Counted from the stretch's first letter, positions 1 through 6,865 are shown. The stretch: DNA of 7,680 nucleotides from Coriobacteriales bacterium (GCA_031256575.1 JAIRQI010000049.1:1-7680); one strand, 5' to 3'. A program made the numbers and translations. The notes: generated by a model from the letters alone, not told the origin.

Positions 1-59
1 TCATCTTGGTATAGGTATTCGCTGTCCGGATTCTCCGGGAACAATTTGTCGTCTGCCAT
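1..59 (-). CDS. Unrecognised gene, 5' end only
   Basis: An ATG on the minus strand at 59-57 opens a frame of 19 complete codons (reading MADDKLFPENPDSEYLYQD) with no stop before the window edge. An AGGA lies a few bases upstream of the ATG and is a reasonable ribosome binding site. An earlier minus-strand ATG at 75-73 is closed by a stop two codons later, so 59 is the natural start. The visible N-terminus is acidic and polar, with no signal peptide or membrane segment, suggesting a cytoplasmic protein. It starts 24 bases after the bactofilin stop codon on the same strand, so the two are probably co-transcribed. Too little is visible to assign a family. Confidence 0.6.
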   Translation of the reverse strand, partial: MADDKLFPENPDSEYLYQD

Positions 60-83
60 AGGCGTCCTACCGCATGGTCAGGG

Positions 84-767
84 CTAGATGATCTCTTCGA
101 AAGGCGCTTCCGGGTCTCCATCGATCAGAGTGCGAACGGTACCATTGATCACCGCTCCCGGCTCGACAGCCAGCGAAGCTGCTGTCACGTCACCCAAGCA
201 GTAGGAATGGCTTCGTAAGACAACCACACTCTCAGCGGCGATACTGCCTCGCACCTTGCCGTCGAAAATGATGTTCTTTGTGGTAACGTCGCCGTCGATA
301 ATCGATTGATCGTTGACGATAACACCTTGTCCAGCTTTCAGGTTGCCTTTGACCCGGCTGTTATATAGACCGATCTTCTCCCCATCAATATTGCCTCGGA
401 CCTGACCATGGATTGCCACATCACCTTGCGCTGCAATATTCCCGCGAACCTTACCGATTACATCGATATGGCCTTCGGTGATGATGTCGCCCAGCACTGT
501 TGCTTCACGAGCGATGATCGAAATACCTTTTTCTCCTGTATCCGGTTCTTTATCTCTGCTTCCGTTAGCGCTGCTAGTATCGGCAGCGACTGGAGCGACC
601 AGTGACGACAGGTCATCACCAGCGGTGGTCAGCGGTGCCTCGGTAACAGCTGAAACGTCAATCGTATCGTTTTCATCGGCAAAACCGGCTACCTCCAGAG
701 CGTCTGCAGCTGCCGCAGCAGTAGCTGAGTTCTCTGGATCAAGTGGAGTGTAGGTAGTTTCGTCCAT
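84..767 (-). CDS. Bactofilin (polymer-forming cytoskeletal protein)
   Basis: Predicted 227-residue bactofilin. These proteins polymerise without nucleotide into cytoplasmic or membrane-associated filaments that place cell-wall enzymes and affect cell shape. Residues 1-80 are a low-complexity, Ala/Asp/Glu/Thr-rich tail, as expected of the disordered arms of the family. Residues 82-213 are the beta-helix core. The turn motif G-[KQ]-V-R-G-[NS]-I appears at 105-111, 121-127 and 170-176, with looser copies at 137-143 (SRVKGNL), 155-161 (SIIDGDV), 188-194 (CLGDV) and 205-211 (AVINGTV). The spacing of about 16-18 residues matches one turn of the helix. A short acidic tail (217-227) ends the protein. 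The start at 767 is preceded by GGAA about 7 bases upstream. It lies downstream of the L,D-transpeptidase gene on the same strand (99-bp gap), and that pairing supports a cell-envelope role. Family call is firm; the specific cellular task is inference. Confidence 0.9.
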   Translation of the reverse strand: MDETTYTPLDPENSATAAAAADALEVAGFADENDTIDVSAVTEAPLTTAGDDLSSLVAPVAADTSSANGSRDKEPDTGEKGISIIAREATVLGDIITEGHIDVIGKVRGNIAAQGDVAIHGQVRGNIDGEKIGLYNSRVKGNLKAGQGVIVNDQSIIDGDVTTKNIIFDGKVRGSIAAESVVVLRSHSYCLGDVTAASLAVEPGAVINGTVRTLIDGDPEAPFEEII

Positions 768-795
768 TTTTCATTCCATTCAAATCGTGCTACAA

Positions 796-824
796 GGTAT
801 TGTGCTCGTTTTTTGTTCAATACC
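796..824. repeat. 7-bp inverted repeat upstream of bactofilin
   Basis: GGTATTG at 796-802 is matched exactly by CAATACC at 818-824 across a 15-base spacer that contains a run of six T (plus strand). It lies in the 99-bp gap between the L,D-transpeptidase stop and the bactofilin start, 29 bases upstream of the latter. It could be a leader hairpin or an operator half-site pair. It does not look like an intrinsic terminator in either direction, because no T-run follows the second arm. Confidence 0.4.
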
Positions 825-866
825 GCCGTTATTGTACCGCACCATCAGGGGCTGGCGAAGTGAGAA

Positions 867-2351
867 CTACCAATAGATGAGTACGGGAGTGCCGACATCA
901 GCTGACCGGTAGAGCTCTTGCGCCCGGTAATAGGGCATGTTGATACAGCCATGTGAGCCACCCCACATGTAACGATTGCCACCGAACCAAGGTTGCCAGG
1001 AAGCATCATGCATACCGGCGCCACTGGGGGTGACCAGCATCCAGTAGGTGACATTGGCATCCCAGAGCGGATTGCCATCTTCTTGAATCGGACCGCGCAG
1101 CCGAGCCGGGCTGCTTTTGTAGATGATGTTGAAGACTCCACAGGGAGTAGTCCAACGCGGGGTCGGTAAACCGGTGATCACATCACAGGACATCGATAAC
1201 TGGCCGTCAACGTAGTAGTAGAGTTTTTGGTTGGTCTGATCGATCTCGATATAGGTATTGCCCCAGTCTGGCACGCCCAGCTCGGTTGTCCGAACCGCTG
1301 CCTGCTGCAAGTAATATGGTTCACGGGTCTCACTACTCTGATTGGCGATGGCACTGATAATAGCCTTACGTTCAGCAGCCCTGTCTATCTGCCAGCCATA
1401 ATTACCGGCTCCTAAGGTTATGACATCTCCACGGGTAGTGGTGAATGTCCGATCGGTTCCTAAAGTATCATAGCGTTTGCAAAAGTCCTTTAGCCAGGCA
1501 TCAAGCAGATCCATGTTCAAAGACTTGGTTCCATCAGCTTTGGTGGTGAACCAGTCAATAGCGACAAAAGCATCTAGTGTCTCGGTGACATCGCCAAAGA
1601 CATAGGTGATCTCAAACGGTGCGTATTGGTTGAACTCACCGATCTGGGCAATTAAGCCAGGGTCGTCATTACTGATACTCGGTTCGACATAACAATCAAA
1701 CGAGTCCAGGTCACAGACCAGCTGTCCAGTCACCAGGCTGTCAGCCACCGCTCGGAAGGTTTCTTGCTCGCTGAGAGTCGTACCAGGGTCGGCATCGAAG
1801 ACGACCCAGGCACCATTCTCGAAAGTCGGGTAGGCGTTGGCCGGAGGACGCATGTTCTCAGGCAAAAAGATGCCACTGGATTGCAGAAAATCACTCAGCT
1901 TCATTGTGTCGAACTTGAATGAAGGAGTGGTTGCCGAGTTTGGCTGATGCAATAGCCTAGTTGGCCAAAGCAGTGGATCCTGCGTTCTAAATATTGCTCG
2001 CACCTGTCCATCTGGAGAATACCTGAGACCTACATCCTGAGCAGTGACATTCAAGCTTAAGCCTTCTCGACCAATGACATTCATCTCGAAGTTATTGGCG
2101 TTCAAGGCGATGCGGTCCTCAGCCTGGTCAACTGTTAGAAAGGTTACATTACGGCCATCGATAGTGGTATTAAAGCCAAAGTGGGTAGTGAAGTAGAAGA
2201 CACCACAAGCATAGACCGCTGCAGCGCAGAGTATAACCGCGCTGGCTACCAGCAAGATGACTTTCCAGATCGCCATTCCTGAACTGTCGACTTCGTTTGA
2301 CTTGCCTGTCGCAGCGATGGCAACGTCCCCGTTATCTAGTATATGTTTCAT
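867..2351 (-). CDS. Membrane-anchored L,D-transpeptidase (YkuD family) with PG-binding domains
   Basis: Predicted 494-residue enzyme that cross-links peptidoglycan stem peptides (3-3 links) or attaches molecules to them, acting outside the membrane. Residues 1-26 are a short polar cytoplasmic tail and about 27-49 form one hydrophobic membrane segment. The extracellular part, about 58-355, resembles the repeated peptidoglycan-binding module (PG_binding_4 type) often found before YkuD domains; the GNYGWQID stretch at 316-323 is typical of its end. The YkuD catalytic domain spans about 366-493. It shows the hallmark GMHD (His448) and SHGCIN (466-471), with His467 and the nucleophile Cys469 all present, so the enzyme looks intact. 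The best start is ATG at 2351; the only AAGG is 12 bases upstream, slightly far. An internal ATG at codon 26 (2276) has AGGA directly abutting it, which is too close, and would remove the cytoplasmic tail. It is divergent from pstS and probably heads a transcript that includes bactofilin. Confidence 0.92.
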   Translation of the reverse strand: MKHILDNGDVAIAATGKSNEVDSSGMAIWKVILLVASAVILCAAAVYACGVFYFTTHFGFNTTIDGRNVTFLTVDQAEDRIALNANNFEMNVIGREGLSLNVTAQDVGLRYSPDGQVRAIFRTQDPLLWPTRLLHQPNSATTPSFKFDTMKLSDFLQSSGIFLPENMRPPANAYPTFENGAWVVFDADPGTTLSEQETFRAVADSLVTGQLVCDLDSFDCYVEPSISNDDPGLIAQIGEFNQYAPFEITYVFGDVTETLDAFVAIDWFTTKADGTKSLNMDLLDAWLKDFCKRYDTLGTDRTFTTTRGDVITLGAGNYGWQIDRAAERKAIISAIANQSSETREPYYLQQAAVRTTELGVPDWGNTYIEIDQTNQKLYYYVDGQLSMSCDVITGLPTPRWTTPCGVFNIIYKSSPARLRGPIQEDGNPLWDANVTYWMLVTPSGAGMHDASWQPWFGGNRYMWGGSHGCINMPYYRAQELYRSADVGTPVLIYW

Positions 2352-2572
2352 GCTTGAGTAAAACCTTACTGCGAATAAGGAGTGTTTTGATTTTCACGGA
2401 TGCCTTTCAAATTGTTGTGGTCCCTCGCACTGGTATCAGTATACATTTTTGCAAGGCGACAAAGGTGATTATTTGGTTGAATTTGGTATTTGGGGGTGTC
2501 AGATTTCATTACCAATTTGTTCGCAAGTCTCATCGTAAACAAGAGGCCAAGCTGGGTAACAGCCTTGAAGAA

Positions 2573-2612
2573 TTTACGTAGCCTTTACTCAAAACCATAC
2601 GTGGGCTTTACA
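2573..2612 (+). promoter_or_regulatory. Pho-box-like operator upstream of pstS
   Basis: Four hexamers in direct orientation: TTTACG (2573), TTTACT (2584), CATACG (2596) and TTTACA (2607), spaced 11, 12 and 11 bp. This matches the known geometry of PhoB/PhoP sites, where TT(A/C/T)A(C/T)A-type hexamers recur about once per DNA turn with 5-bp gaps. The pairs also form a larger imperfect repeat with a 23-bp period (2573-2590 against 2596-2613). The last hexamer, TTTACA, is one base from the -35 consensus. Two weak -10 candidates follow: GATAAG at 2620 and TAGTGT at 2631 (18-bp spacer). The expected binder is the response regulator encoded at 6897-7592. Function is inferred from position and spacing only. 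Confidence 0.65.
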
Positions 2613-2650
2613 GTGCGGGGATAAGGTTTCTAGTGTTATCTGAAACCCAA

Positions 2651-2658
2651 AAAGGAGG
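2651..2658 (+). promoter_or_regulatory. Strong Shine-Dalgarno site of pstS
   Basis: AAAGGAGG lies 7 bases before ATG 2666. It fixes the pstS start there rather than at the in-frame GTG at 2633, from which the SD itself would be translated and the signal peptide would gain 11 extra residues. Confidence 0.9.
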
Positions 2659-2665
2659 CAAGAAC

Positions 2666-3619
2666 ATGAAAAATGGCTCGAAAAAAGTTATCGCATTGAT
2701 TTTAACTCTGGTACTAGGATTCTCAGTACTCTCCGCATGTTCCAATAATGAAGCGAAGACTGACGACCAGAGCAACCCAAATGGCTCGACCAATTCTAGT
2801 AACTCAAGCAACAACGGCAGTACTGATTCATTTGACAGCAGTAAGCCAATCACTGTCATCTCACGCGAAGACGGCAGCGGTACCCGCAGCGCTTTTATTG
2901 AGCTGTTCGGCGTACAGTCCAGCCAGTCTGACGGCAGCAAGAAAGACAACACCACCCGTGAGGCGATTATCGCCGATAAGACCGATGTGATGATGACTAA
3001 TGTGGCAAATGATCCCTATGCTATTGGCTATATCTCCTTGGGGTCTTTGAACAATACTATTAAAGCCCTGGATATCGATGGTATTGCTGCAACGGCGCAA
3101 AACGTCAAGAATGGCACTTATCCGATTCAAAGGCCCTTTATCATCGCCACCAAAGGTGACCCGACTGGTTTAACTAAAGACTTCATTGATTACATTTTAT
3201 CTGCCGAAGGGCAGGCTGTCGTAGAGAGCCGCGGCTACACGGCAATCGTCGATAATGCTTCACCCTATACCGGTGGCAGGCCTTCCGGACGCATTGTAAT
3301 CGGCGGCTCCTCTTCGGTCACTCCCTTGATGGAGGTTTTACGCGAGGAATACCTGAAGGTTAATCCGAATGCCACAATCGAGATCCAGATGAGTGACTCT
3401 TCAGCTGGCATGAGTGGCACCATGGAAGGTAGCTTTGATATCGGAATGGCCAGCCGGGAGCTGAAGGAGAGCGAGCTGGCGGTCTTGAAGCCAGTTGAAA
3501 TTGCCAAAGACGGCATCGCTGTAATCGTCAACGTCAATAATCCTTTAACCAATCTGACTAAAGACCAGGTCAAAGCAATCTACACAGGAGAGACCTTGAA
3601 CTGGAGCGAATTGAAGTGA
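2666..3619 (+). CDS. pstS: Phosphate-binding lipoprotein PstS (halves in swapped order)
   Basis: Predicted 317-residue extracellular receptor that captures inorganic phosphate and passes it to the PstCA channel. Residues 1-24 are a lipoprotein signal peptide (KK near the N-terminus, hydrophobic core) ending in the lipobox LSAC with Cys25 as the lipidation site. Residues 26-60 are a Ser/Asn/Asp-rich flexible linker. The phosphate-contacting motif SREDGSGTR is at 66-74, near the N-terminus, followed by the IGYISLGSL region at 120-128. The element that opens classical PstS comes later: GGSSSVTPLME at 213-223, SDSSAGM at 243-249, DIGMASREL at 258-266, DGIAVIVN at 282-289. The protein ends at NWSELK, the point after which classical PstS would continue into REDGSGT. 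All key motifs are present, so it is probably functional. Its stop overlaps the pstC start by four bases (GTGA). Confidence 0.93.
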   Translation: MKNGSKKVIALILTLVLGFSVLSACSNNEAKTDDQSNPNGSTNSSNSSNNGSTDSFDSSKPITVISREDGSGTRSAFIELFGVQSSQSDGSKKDNTTREAIIADKTDVMMTNVANDPYAIGYISLGSLNNTIKALDIDGIAATAQNVKNGTYPIQRPFIIATKGDPTGLTKDFIDYILSAEGQAVVESRGYTAIVDNASPYTGGRPSGRIVIGGSSSVTPLMEVLREEYLKVNPNATIEIQMSDSSAGMSGTMEGSFDIGMASRELKESELAVLKPVEIAKDGIAVIVNVNNPLTNLTKDQVKAIYTGETLNWSELK

Positions 3620-4485
3620 CAGGCTTTGCCCAGTTCAAAGAAAGGTTAATGCAAATAGTGTTTATGCTGTCAGCCCTGACTGCGATCGTTGCAGTCGGGC
3701 TGATTAGCGTGTTCTTGTTTGCCAGTGGCTTGCCGACCATCTTCGGCTTAGGCATCTCTGATTTTCTGCTCGGCTATGATTGGTCGCCCAGTGACCAGCC
3801 TCCGTCCTTCGGTATCCTTCCGATGATTGTCGGCAGTATCTATGTCACAGTCGGAGCAATCATCCTCGGAGTACCAATTGGTATCCTGACCTCCGTATTC
3901 ATGGCAAAGATCTGTCCACCTCAGATATACAGGCTAATCAAACCAGCTGTAGATCTCTTGGCAGGTATACCGTCGGTGGTCTACGGTTTCTTTGGTATCG
4001 TAGTTCTAGTACCTCTGGTACGCGAGACTTTTGGAGGCAATGGTTCAAGTATCCTGACGGCTTCACTGCTGTTGGCGATAATGATTCTACCCACCATCAT
4101 CGGTATCTCCGAAAGCTCCTTGAAGTCAGTGCCAGATGAGCTCTATGAGGGAGCGGTAGCGCTCGGGGCCAGCCATGAACGAGCAGTTTTCGGCATCATT
4201 TTGCCTGCGGCTAAATCGGGCATCATGGCTGCTGTTGTACTCGGGGTTGGCCGGGCGGTTGGCGAGACTATGGCTGTCAAGATGGTCGCCGGCAATCAGG
4301 CTGTCCTACGTCTGCCCACCGAGCTGCTGAAAGGAACACGCACTCTGACTGCCAACATCGTGCTGGAGATGGGTTATGCCGAAGGGCTGCATCGCCAGGC
4401 GCTGATTGCTACCGGAGTCGTACTCTTTGTGCTGGTTTTGCTAATCAACCTGCTTTTCTCCCTCATCAATAGGCGGTCTGGCTGA
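3616..4485 (+). CDS. pstC: Phosphate ABC transporter permease PstC
   Basis: Predicted 289-residue membrane subunit that, with PstA, forms the phosphate channel. About six hydrophobic segments are visible, at roughly 13-38, 68-98, 115-135, 146-166, 198-220 and 262-285. The loop at 179-197, with EGAVALGA and ending in ILP, is the EAA-type motif that docks onto the ATPase. A conserved GIPSVVYGFFG is at 117-127. The chosen start is GTG 3616, overlapping the pstS stop by four bases with GGAG nine bases upstream, which fits translational coupling. An ATG at 3649 (codon 12) has AAGG only three bases away and is a less likely alternative. It is order-consistent with pstA next, after a short duplicated junction. 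Assignment as PstC rather than PstA rests on gene order plus the family-typical sequence between segments 5 and 6. Confidence 0.93.
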   Translation: MTGFAQFKERLMQIVFMLSALTAIVAVGLISVFLFASGLPTIFGLGISDFLLGYDWSPSDQPPSFGILPMIVGSIYVTVGAIILGVPIGILTSVFMAKICPPQIYRLIKPAVDLLAGIPSVVYGFFGIVVLVPLVRETFGGNGSSILTASLLLAIMILPTIIGISESSLKSVPDELYEGAVALGASHERAVFGIILPAAKSGIMAAVVLGVGRAVGETMAVKMVAGNQAVLRLPTELLKGTRTLTANIVLEMGYAEGLHRQALIATGVVLFVLVLLINLLFSLINRRSG

Positions 4486-4569
4486 TGGACCGTAATGCAA
4501 GCGACCTGCTGCTGTGTAAAAGGCGGCCTGACTGATGAGCCGCAAAGTCAGCGACCTACTGTTGCGCTA
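4471..4569 (+). repeat. Degenerate 50-bp tandem duplication across the pstC/pstA junction
   Basis: Bases 4471-4520 and 4521-4570 align without gaps at about 36 of 50 positions. Identical runs include AGGCGG at 4471/4521, CTGATG at 4482/4532 and GCGACCT at 4501/4551. Each copy contains the end of a frame encoding R-R-x-x-stop and a TGATG stop/start overlap, followed by codons for M-x-R-x-x-S-D-L-L-L. The similarity fades upstream of 4471 and downstream of about 4566. The divergence between copies indicates that the duplication is old. Confidence 0.85.
4485..4535 (+). CDS. 16-codon mini-ORF between pstC and pstA, coupled by TGATG at both ends
   Basis: ATG 4485 overlaps the pstC stop (TGATG, 4483-4487) and its own TGA at 4533-4535 overlaps the pstA start (TGATG, 4533-4537). 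The peptide MDRNASDLLLCKRRPD starts like PstA ([10 protein letters not shown]) and ends like PstC (NRRSG against KRRPD), as expected from the 50-bp tandem duplication. It may be only a relic, or a relay that keeps ribosomes re-initiating from pstC to pstA. No independent function is claimed. Neither junction has a strong SD; only AGGCGG lies about 11 bases upstream of each ATG. Confidence 0.35.
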   Translation: MDRNASDLLLCKRRPD

Positions 4570-5365
4570 TTTGACCTGGATAGCAGCTATCGCCACCTTC
4601 AGCATCCTCTTCTTCATCATCAGTTACATCTTAGTCAACGGCATCCCATATCTCAGGCCCTCCCTGTTTGAGCTGGACTACAACACCACGAATGTCTCAC
4701 TCATGCCAGCTTTGATAACAACGGTGATGACGGTCGGCCTGTCTCTTTTGATTGCCGTGCCTTTAGGAGTATTTGCCGCTGTCTATCTGGTGGAATACGC
4801 CCGCCGTGGCAATCGTCTGGTCCAGTTGGTGCGGGTCATGGCGGAGACACTCTCCGGCATTCCGTCGATTGTCTACGGGCTGTTTGGCTCGTTGTTCTTC
4901 GTAGTCTGGCTGGGCTGGGGGTTCTCGCTCTTAGCCGGTAGCTTTACCTTGGCAATCATGATTCTTCCCTTGGTCATGCGCACTACTGAGGAGAGCTTGA
5001 AAGCGGTACCGGACACCTATCGAGAAGGCTCTTTCGGGCTGGGAGTAGGGCGCCTGCGTACTGTATTTCGTATCGTACTGCCTTCAGCGGCACCAGGCAT
5101 TCTGGCAGGAGTGATTCTGGCTATTGGCCGAATCGTTGGCGAGACAGCAGCTCTAATTTACACAGCAGGAACCATGGCCCAGGTTCCCCAATCACCAATG
5201 GCTTCTGGACGAACCCTGGCTATTCACATGTATGCGTTGTCCAGCGAAGGCCTCTATACCGGTCAAGCCTACGCGACAGCAGTAGTATTGTTGCTGGTGG
5301 TAATGGCTATCAACGCCCTATCAGCATACATTGCCAAAAAACTGACATTGGGACGCGATGGATAA
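4535..5365 (+). CDS. pstA: Phosphate ABC transporter permease PstA
   Basis: Predicted 276-residue membrane subunit, partner of PstC. Hydrophobic segments lie at about 12-35, 57-87, 110-127, 130-148, 185-205 and 246-268. The EAA-type ATPase-docking loop is at 164-183 (EGSFGLGVG, ending in VLP). The conserved [13 protein letters not shown] is at 106-118, closely parallel to the matching segment of PstC, as expected for two related permeases. The start is secure because an in-frame TGA sits just upstream at 4529-4531. Translation probably depends on re-initiation at the TGATG overlap with the mini-ORF. Its 3' end overlaps pstB by eight bases. Confidence 0.93.
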   Translation: MSRKVSDLLLRYLTWIAAIATFSILFFIISYILVNGIPYLRPSLFELDYNTTNVSLMPALITTVMTVGLSLLIAVPLGVFAAVYLVEYARRGNRLVQLVRVMAETLSGIPSIVYGLFGSLFFVVWLGWGFSLLAGSFTLAIMILPLVMRTTEESLKAVPDTYREGSFGLGVGRLRTVFRIVLPSAAPGILAGVILAIGRIVGETAALIYTAGTMAQVPQSPMASGRTLAIHMYALSSEGLYTGQAYATAVVLLLVVMAINALSAYIAKKLTLGRDG

Positions 5366-6107
5366 ATTCAAACTCCAGCACATCGACCTTTGGTATGGTG
5401 ATTTTCAGGCCCTGAAAGACATCACCATGGACATCCCGGCCAAGTTGATTACCGCCTTCATTGGCCCTTCCGGCTGTGGTAAATCGACCCTCATCAAGAG
5501 CCTGAACCGCATGAACGACCTGGTGGATGGTTGTCGGATCACTGGCTCATTATTGCTGGACGACCAGGACATCTTTGCCAATATCGATGTCAACCTGCTA
5601 CGCAAGCGGGTTGGAATGGTCTTTCAGAAACCTAATCCCTTTCCGATGAGCGTCTATGACAACATCGCCTTTGGCCCACGCACCCACGGTGTCAGGTCAA
5701 AATACCAATTGGATGAGATCGTGGAGCGCGCTTTACGCGACGCGGCAATCTTCGATGAGGTCAAAGACCGTCTGAAACGCAACGCCCTCTCCTTGTCGGG
5801 CGGACAGCAGCAGCGTCTCTGTATCGCCCGGGCTTTGTCTGTAGAGCCGGAAGTCTTACTGATGGACGAGCCAACATCAGCCTTAGACCCCATCTCGACC
5901 TCGAAAATCGAAGACCTGGTGGTAGAGTTGAAAAAGAACTACACAGTGGTTATTGTTACACATAACATGCAGCAGGCAACCCGCATATCAGATAGGACGG
6001 CTTTCTTCCTTCTTGGTGAGCTGGTTGAATACGGCAACACTGAACAGTTCTTCTCGATGCCGCAAGATCAGCGCTCGGAGGACTATATCACGGGGAGGTT
6101 TGGCTAA
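5358..6107 (+). CDS. pstB: Phosphate ABC transporter ATPase PstB
   Basis: Predicted 249-residue cytoplasmic ATPase that powers phosphate import through PstCA. All ABC motifs are intact: Walker [10 protein letters not shown] at 36-44, Q-loop Gln90 in the family-typical [10 protein letters not shown] (89-98), signature LSGGQ at 146-150, Walker B VLLMDEP at 166-172, D-loop SALD at 174-177, and switch His202. The stretches SLNRMNDL (48-55) and [16 protein letters not shown] (93-108) are characteristic of PstB among ABC ATPases. Length is normal for the family. The ATG overlaps the last eight bases of pstA, implying coupled translation, and the TAA shares one base with the phoU start. Confidence 0.97.
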   Translation: MDKFKLQHIDLWYGDFQALKDITMDIPAKLITAFIGPSGCGKSTLIKSLNRMNDLVDGCRITGSLLLDDQDIFANIDVNLLRKRVGMVFQKPNPFPMSVYDNIAFGPRTHGVRSKYQLDEIVERALRDAAIFDEVKDRLKRNALSLSGGQQQRLCIARALSVEPEVLLMDEPTSALDPISTSKIEDLVVELKKNYTVVIVTHNMQQATRISDRTAFFLLGELVEYGNTEQFFSMPQDQRSEDYITGRFG

Positions 6108-6865
6108 TGCGTAGCAGGTTTGACGAGCAGCTGGCTATGTTGAATACCATGCTGATTGAAATGGGGGCTTTGATTGAGCGAGCCATTATGCAGGCTACCG
6201 AGGCTTTGATAGAGCATGACTTAGAGCTGGCTCATCAGGTTATCGAGAACGACCAGGATGTCGACCAAAAGGAGAAAGACATCGAGGCACTGTGCTTGAA
6301 GCTGCTCTTACAACAGCAGCCGGTAGCCACCGACCTCCGCCTGATCTCCTCCGCACTAAAAATGATTACCGACATGGAACGCATTGCCGACCAGGCCGCG
6401 GACATCTCGGAGATTACCTTGATGCTGGCTGCCAGCAATGGCAGTTACAGTCAACCGTACATCAATGGGAACGAGCACTTTACCTTGATGGCCGCAGCCA
6501 CTGCCAAAATGGTCACTGACAGCATCGATGCCTTTGTCAAAAAAGACCTCGGGCTGGCCCGTGAAGTGGTGCAGCACGACGATGTCGTCGACCAGCTTTT
6601 CGACACCATTAAGTATGAGCTGATTGACCTAATCAAGGTAGACAATGCTCATGGGGAGCAGGCCATCGACCTGATAATGATTGCCAAATACCTAGAGCGT
6701 ATTGGCGACCATGCTGTAAATGTCGCAGAATGGGTGGCCTTCTCGATAACAGGAAAACACTTCAGGTTCTTTCCAGAACAAAGCGAGCTGAGGCCTTGGG
6801 AAGACGCTTACGACAACCTGGACCGCAGCCCAGACAACCTGGACCGCAGCTCGGATAATCAGTAA
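6107..6865 (+). CDS. phoU: Phosphate signalling/transport regulator PhoU
   Basis: Predicted 252-residue all-helical cytoplasmic protein that links Pst transporter activity to the sensor kinase and restrains phosphate uptake and Pho signalling. It has two related three-helix halves. The PhoU E-x-x-D signature appears once in each: MERIADQAADI at 90-100 and LERIGDHAVNVAEW at 196-209. Acidic helices at 48-60 and 157-166 are their metal-binding-type counterparts. The start at ATG 6107 shares its first base with the pstB stop (TAATG) and has a strong GGGGAGG eight bases upstream. The last residues, about 236-252, form an unusual tail with DNLDRS twice followed by DNQ, encoded by a tandem DNA repeat; it lies beyond the conserved fold. 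Confidence 0.95.
   Translation: MRSRFDEQLAMLNTMLIEMGALIERAIMQATEALIEHDLELAHQVIENDQDVDQKEKDIEALCLKLLLQQQPVATDLRLISSALKMITDMERIADQAADISEITLMLAASNGSYSQPYINGNEHFTLMAAATAKMVTDSIDAFVKKDLGLAREVVQHDDVVDQLFDTIKYELIDLIKVDNAHGEQAIDLIMIAKYLERIGDHAVNVAEWVAFSITGKHFRFFPEQSELRPWEDAYDNLDRSPDNLDRSSDNQ
6812..6853 (+). repeat. Two 21-bp tandem repeats at the phoU 3' end
   Basis: Bases 6812-6832 and 6833-6853 share their first 18 bases exactly and then differ at the last codon (CCA against TCG). They encode DNLDRSP and DNLDRSS, and a partial third unit (DN) follows. The unit is a multiple of three, so the frame is kept. The near identity suggests a recent duplication. Confidence 0.9.

Larger units (their letters stand above)
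2352..2665. other. Divergent intergenic region between the L,D-transpeptidase and pstS
   Basis: This 314-bp gap separates two genes transcribed away from each other, so it must hold promoters for both. The pstS-proximal third carries the Pho-box-like repeats. The central part (about 2380-2530) is T-rich and contains ATTTGG three times (2471, 2481, 2488) and a near-perfect 12-bp palindrome ACTGGTATCAGT at 2429-2440 with one mismatched pair. A bulged stem (CAAGCTG / CAGCcTTG, loop GGTAA) lies at 2548-2567 without a following T-run. I could not find a convincing -35/-10 pair for the minus-strand gene, and no coding sequence or known riboswitch is recognisable. Confidence 0.6.

Noticed and set aside
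478..753. 91-codon plus-strand frame inside bactofilin
   Set aside because: It is antisense to the low-complexity N-terminal tail of bactofilin, and its Ser/Ala-rich composition simply mirrors that tail.
2429..2446. Possible minus-strand promoter with -10 TATACT overlapping a palindrome
   Set aside because: No acceptable -35 exists at 16-18 bp; the nearest candidate (TTGTCG) is only 13 bp away.
2548..2567. Bulged hairpin as a terminator or riboswitch stem
   Set aside because: It is short, has a bulge, and is followed by no T-run in either direction; no known riboswitch core is recognisable nearby.
2297..2581. 94-codon plus-strand frame in the divergent intergenic region
   Set aside because: It overlaps the start of the L,D-transpeptidase on the other strand, has no clear ribosome binding site, no recognisable domain, and runs into the Pho-box array. 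It looks like chance.
2633..2665. GTG start 11 codons upstream for pstS
   Set aside because: The strong AAAGGAGG lies inside this extension and points to ATG 2666, which also gives a normal lipoprotein signal peptide.
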